Assembly: GCF_000973725.1 (NCBI RefSeq)
Contig: NZ_CP009621.1
Coordinates: 5,015,001 to 5,079,000, forward strand
Direction of reading: 5' to 3'
Length of the DNA: 64,000 bases
Source of the DNA: Pontibacter korlensis
Lineage (GTDB): Bacteria > Bacteroidota > Bacteroidia > Cytophagales > Hymenobacteraceae
The notes under the pieces were generated by a model that saw only the letters and a list, made by a program, of their open reading frames with translations, had not been told where the DNA came from and did not search any database. Made by a program: the position numbers and the translations under genes. Positions 62,748 through 64,000 of the stretch are shown piece by piece (the first letter of the stretch is position 1; every line of letters starts with the position of its first letter).

Positions 62748-63263
62748 TTAGCTGCCTTGCAGCACACGTGCTGTTACCAGCAGTTGGCCCACATGCCGCT
62801 GTGTGTGCTCTGCCGCATGCACCAGAAGCCCCAGCACTGTAGAAGGTACTTGTTTGCGCCCCACACCTCTGGTCTCCAGCAAAGTATGCTCATCGGTTTG
62901 TCGCAACTGCTCCAAAGCTTTATCTACCTGCTGTTCGAATGCCCGCACCAGGTCCTGCACATGAAATACTTTGTCTGCGGGTTTCCCCTCCTCTTTCAGG
63001 GCATCTAACTGCGCCTGTGTCAGTTGTTCGTTACGGGCATAAGTAAATAATCGGTCGAGTACTCCCCGCAGGTGCTGCAAATGAAAACCCACCGACGCGA
63101 CGCCGGCAGGTTTATTCCATAGCAACTCATCAGGGAAGTGCTGCATCTTTGCCTGCACTTCCTCGCGTGCCTGTAGCAGGGCATGTGCCACCGGCTGCAG
63201 CAGGCCCGGCATATCAGGCAAAGGACCACGCAGCCATACTTCCAGTTTTTCTTCTGGTGCCAT
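62748..63263 (-). CDS. DinB-family protein
   Basis: 171 residues, four-helix DinB/YfiT-like bundle. The metal His residues are seen in VGFHLQHLRGVLDRL and in LLVHAAEHTQRHVGQLL. DinB-like proteins are metal-dependent and include thiol S-transferases; no specific role can be given. It is followed upstream by the oxidoreductase gene with a 34-base gap, both on the minus strand, suggesting an operon. Confidence 0.9.
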   Translation of the reverse strand: MAPEEKLEVWLRGPLPDMPGLLQPVAHALLQAREEVQAKMQHFPDELLWNKPAGVASVGFHLQHLRGVLDRLFTYARNEQLTQAQLDALKEEGKPADKVFHVQDLVRAFEQQVDKALEQLRQTDEHTLLETRGVGRKQVPSTVLGLLVHAAEHTQRHVGQLLVTARVLQGS

Positions 63264-63297
63264 TCTGTTATTTTGTTGTAGTAAGTCGAGTTTTGGT

Positions 63298-64000
63298 TTA
63301 TCCTACTGTTACCACCACTTTGCCATTTGTTTTACGGGTTTCCACCTGCTGGTGTGCCTTAGGCATGTCTTCGAAGTCAAAAACATGCGACACATGCGCT
63401 CTTAAGTTTCCCTCCTTCAGCATCTCTGCAAGCTTGGCCATATCTTCTCCGCTGGAGTGTACCAGGTAGCTCTTCGCCTCGATATTGCGTTTCTTTGCCT
63501 CAGCCTGCACGGCTTCGGTAGCTCCTCCAAGTATAGAAATTATTTTTCCGCCTTCCTTCAGCGTCGCCAGCGATCTGCGGGTGTTTTCTTCACCAAGGGA
63601 GTCCAAAACAATGTCTGCATCCATTACCACATCCTCCACTCTATACTTGTGGTAATCTAACTGTTCATCAGCTCCCATGGCTCTCAGAAATTCGTGGTTC
63701 TCCGGCGAAGCAGTACCAATAACATTGGCCTTAAAGAATTTGGCAATCTGTACGGCAAAGTGACCTACACCTCCTGCTGCGGCATGTATCAGCACACGCT
63801 GCCCCGGCTGAATTCCCGCCTGGTCTACCAACGCCTGCCAAGCTGTAAGAGCTGCTAAAGTGGCTGCTGCGGCCTCGTGATGCGATATATTTTCGGGTTT
63901 ATGCGCCAGGTGCGTTTCAGGAGCTACTACGTACTCAGCGTAAGCCTTACCATGCCCTGGAAAGTTGACCATACCAAACACCTCGTCGCCTTCCTTAAAG
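63298..64000 (-). CDS. NADP-dependent quinone-oxidoreductase-like MDR enzyme (5' end outside window)
   Basis: Medium-chain dehydrogenase/reductase without zinc ligands. The frame is open to the window edge (FKEGDEVFGMV), so the first part of the catalytic domain is missing. Visible: AYAEYVVAPETHLAHKP, the nucleotide-binding LIHAAAGGVGHFAVQIAKFF, and the C-terminal VETRKTNGKVVVTVG. Family members reduce quinones or enones with NADPH. Likely co-transcribed with the DinB gene downstream. Confidence 0.93.
   Translation of the reverse strand, partial: FKEGDEVFGMVNFPGHGKAYAEYVVAPETHLAHKPENISHHEAAAATLAALTAWQALVDQAGIQPGQRVLIHAAAGGVGHFAVQIAKFFKANVIGTASPENHEFLRAMGADEQLDYHKYRVEDVVMDADIVLDSLGEENTRRSLATLKEGGKIISILGGATEAVQAEAKKRNIEAKSYLVHSSGEDMAKLAEMLKEGNLRAHVSHVFDFEDMPKAHQQVETRKTNGKVVVTVG

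Noticed and set aside
1..64000. CRISPR array, tRNA or rRNA genes
   Set aside because: No regularly spaced repeats, no T-loop consensus within a cloverleaf and no rRNA sequence were seen on either strand.

Overview
The window looks like a chromosome segment of a Bacteroidota bacterium, most likely a Cytophagales/Hymenobacteraceae-type genome (Pontibacter-like; this is inference, no rRNA is present). Reasons: several upstream regions carry the Bacteroidota -7 box TAnnTTTG and few genes have strong Shine-Dalgarno sites; typical families occur (TIGR02587/TIGR02588 pair, DUF4269, DUF5117-type zinc protease, PorT-like barrels, FHS sugar transporter). No tRNA, rRNA, CRISPR array or prophage was found.

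Layout. 1-5.2 kb: Old Yellow Enzyme (cut by the window edge), small GNAT, secreted M1 peptidase, secreted amidohydrolase, MscS channel. 5.2-10.6 kb: ECF-like sigma factor, sugar transporter with a long leader, patatin/beta-barrel protein. 10.8-13.7 kb: a lipoprotein subtilase split by an IS200/IS605-type element. 14-24.7 kb: ammonium transporter, MBL-rhodanese protein, HMA-AraC regulator, pirin, two disordered proteins, DUF72, ferredoxin reductase plus ferredoxin, a conserved membrane pair. 25.2-30 kb: an outer-membrane barrel gene split by a second IS605-type element which itself carries an IS110-family element; an intact paralogous barrel gene follows. 30-46 kb: housekeeping and metabolism (LutA-like/HMG-CoA lyase, ALDH, purC, STAS, rnz, yhhQ, trpS, nagX-like, mgsA, SGNH). 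46-47.6 kb: a third IS605-type element, chimeric with an IS110 left end. 47.7-64 kb: DUF4269, barrel protein, HPPD, phosphohexomutase, pgk, CoA transferase, amidase, large zinc protease, DinB, and a quinone-oxidoreductase-like gene cut by the right edge.

The most interesting system is the nested mobile DNA. All three IS605-type copies sit between TTAC on the left and end in TCAA on the right, as known for IS608. Removing copy 1 or copy 2 on exactly those borders restores a continuous host ORF with a proper signal peptide. The IS110 element in copy 2 and the IS110 left-end remnant in copy 3 each keep a roughly 200-nt non-coding segment with the layout of a bridge RNA. The framework is conserved between the two, but the presumed target-guide positions differ, and each set matches the sequence into which that copy inserted, around a CT core. 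The donor-guide positions match the element's own ends. This gives two natural, differently programmed bridge RNAs with readable targets, one of them without its own recombinase.

Other points of interest: an attenuator-like leader before a DMT transporter, a candidate structured RNA near 44.3 kb, the HMA-AraC fusion, and the tandem disordered proteins.
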